A stretch of 6,041 nucleotides of DNA. Source: Odoribacteraceae bacterium (lineage in GTDB: Bacteria; Bacteroidota; Bacteroidia; Bacteroidales; Marinifilaceae). Positions 4,870 to 6,041 of the stretch are shown piece after piece. Location of the stretch: NCBI GenBank assembly GCA_031259905.1, contig JAIRKS010000103.1:1-6041 (forward strand), given 5' to 3'. A program made the translations under genes and the position numbers. The notes below the pieces were generated by a model, which did no database searches, had not been told where the DNA came from, and worked only from the letters and a program-made list of their open reading frames with translations. Position 1 is the stretch's first letter; the number at the start of each line of letters is the position of its first letter.

Positions 4870-6041
4870 TCAAGGGTTGGGGACGAGGCCGGGGTTTCTT
4901 TCCAGCACGGCGCGGGAGAACGGGAAGAGGTAACGCTCCGCGGGGATAGTGATCTCGCGCGGGACGTTTTGGGTCTCGCCGTAAAAGACGTGCTTGATCG
5001 GCGGCATCCCCAGGCGACGGAGGTCAAACCAGCGGTGCTCCTCGAAGGCCAGCTCGCGCCGGCGCTCGTCGAGGCAGAACTGCAGGAGGTTGCCGCCGGG
5101 GATATCCGCGAGCTGCACGTCCGCGTACCCGTCGGCGTGGCGGTGTCTCCTGAGGAAATTCAGGTCGTCGAGCGCCTCTCGCGTCATTCCTTCCCGCGCG
5201 CGTGCCTCGGCACGGTTCAGGTAAGCCTCGGCGACGCGCAGGCCTTTCCCTCCCAGCTGGTCGACGGAGAGCGACCCGAACTTGTTGCCGTAGTAGAGGA
5301 CGTATTGCCCGGAGGCCGGGTAGATGTACTTCGTGTAAAACATCCAGGGACGCAGGTCGCCCGTGTTCGCGAGGAACGTCGGGTCGTGATCGTAGAGATC
5401 GACAAGCTCCCGCGAGACGGTGTACGGCGGCAACATCGCGCTGTTCGCCCGCGAGAGGAAGAAGAAAGAGTAATACTCGCCGGTGGCGCTCGTGGCGTGC
5501 GTCCGCGAGAACGTCCAGATCACCTCCGGGGAGGAGGAACTATACACGTTCACCGTGTTGCTGTTGTTCGTGCTCGTCGGCTTCGGGGTGACGGACGCGA
5601 GGTTGAGAAGCCCCGGTCGGCGGTCGATGACCGAGTCGGCGTAAGCGATCGCCAGCGGCCAGCGCTCCATGTAGAGGTACATCCTCGACAGCAGCATGTA
5701 CGCGAAGAGATCGCTCGCCTTGAAGCGGCTCTTGAACTGCCCGTGGCGCGAGAGCAAGGCCGCCGCCTCGAGGAGATCCTTCTCCACCTGGTCGTAGACG
5801 GCCCCCACGGAGGCGCGCGCCGGGAAAATGTCGAGCACGCCGGAGGAGAGGACGAGGGGCACGCCGGGCGTCGCGTACACGTCGATCCCCGGCGCGTTGT
5901 AGGGCTGCGCGAAGAGGTTCACGAGCATGAAATAGTAGTACCCGCGCAGGGCCAGGGCCTCCCCTCGCAGGCGCGCCTTATCGTCGGCGCTACCGGTGAC
6001 GGCGTCGAGTTCTTCCAGGACAACGTTGCACCCCTTGACGC
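4870..6041 (-). CDS. SusD/RagB-family nutrient-binding lipoprotein, N-terminus outside window
   Basis: The visible 389 codons are the C-terminal three quarters of a SusD/RagB protein, the surface lipoprotein that caps a SusC TonB-dependent transporter and helps capture its ligand. The frame is open to the right edge, and the residues before Met38 (codon 5926-5928) are typical family sequence (EALALRGYYYF), so that Met is internal. Hallmarks in order are the TPR-type helix RGEALALRGYYYFMLVNLF, the helix AEAYLNRAEARAREG, the block LDERRRELAFEEHRWFDLRR, and the C-terminal LFPFSRAVLERNPGL. About 110-150 residues, including the lipoprotein signal, should lie beyond the edge, and a susC gene is expected further upstream. 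It appears to be the second gene of the leftward operon. The ligand (glycan, peptide or other) cannot be read from the sequence. Confidence 0.92.
   Translation of the reverse strand, partial: VKGCNVVLEELDAVTGSADDKARLRGEALALRGYYYFMLVNLFAQPYNAPGIDVYATPGVPLVLSSGVLDIFPARASVGAVYDQVEKDLLEAAALLSRHGQFKSRFKASDLFAYMLLSRMYLYMERWPLAIAYADSVIDRRPGLLNLASVTPKPTSTNNSNTVNVYSSSSPEVIWTFSRTHATSATGEYYSFFFLSRANSAMLPPYTVSRELVDLYDHDPTFLANTGDLRPWMFYTKYIYPASGQYVLYYGNKFGSLSVDQLGGKGLRVAEAYLNRAEARAREGMTREALDDLNFLRRHRHADGYADVQLADIPGGNLLQFCLDERRRELAFEEHRWFDLRRLGMPPIKHVFYGETQNVPREITIPAERYLFPFSRAVLERNPGLVPNP

Noticed and set aside
5926..5928. ATG codon as the start of the SusD protein
   Set aside because: The frame stays open for 37 further codons to the window edge and encodes conserved SusD helix sequence, so this Met is internal.

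Overview
The window looks like a piece of a GC-rich Bacteroidota (probably Bacteroidales) chromosome. The main evidence is a SusD/RagB outer-membrane lipoprotein gene followed by a SusD-associated lipoprotein. Translation starts also have A/T-rich leaders rather than strong Shine-Dalgarno sites. The genus cannot be fixed from the sequence.

Layout. Bases 1-189 hold nine head-to-tail 21-bp repeat units that begin at or before the left edge. The first part of this array also forms a row of 18-bp palindromes. A minus-strand reading frame that starts at 248 crosses the array and leaves the window. It would encode a basic Trp/Ile heptad-repeat protein, but its coding status is unproven. Bases 249-417 are a spacer with a hairpin and a short direct repeat. 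A plus-strand gene at 418-1287 encodes an LpxL/HtrB-type lipid A acyltransferase. A hairpin with T-runs on both sides (about 1297-1339) ends this gene and the leftward operon that converges on it.

The leftward operon fills 1342-6041. In transcription order it encodes SusD (N-terminus beyond the right edge), a lipoprotein resembling the SusD-linked putative zinc metallopeptidases but without a recognisable HExxH motif, and two exported thioredoxin-fold proteins of 474 and 357 residues. The gaps are 27, 21 and 9 bp. A SusC/RagA TonB-dependent transporter gene is expected just beyond the right edge. The likely theme is uptake of a nutrient by a SusCD pair, with a surface lipoprotein as accessory and two cell-envelope thiol-disulfide proteins. 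The substrate is not revealed.

The points most worth following are the repeat array with its possible Trp/Ile heptad protein, the apparent pseudo-peptidase, and the paralogous thioredoxin pair. The pair shares an extra C-terminal module with a conserved third cysteine.
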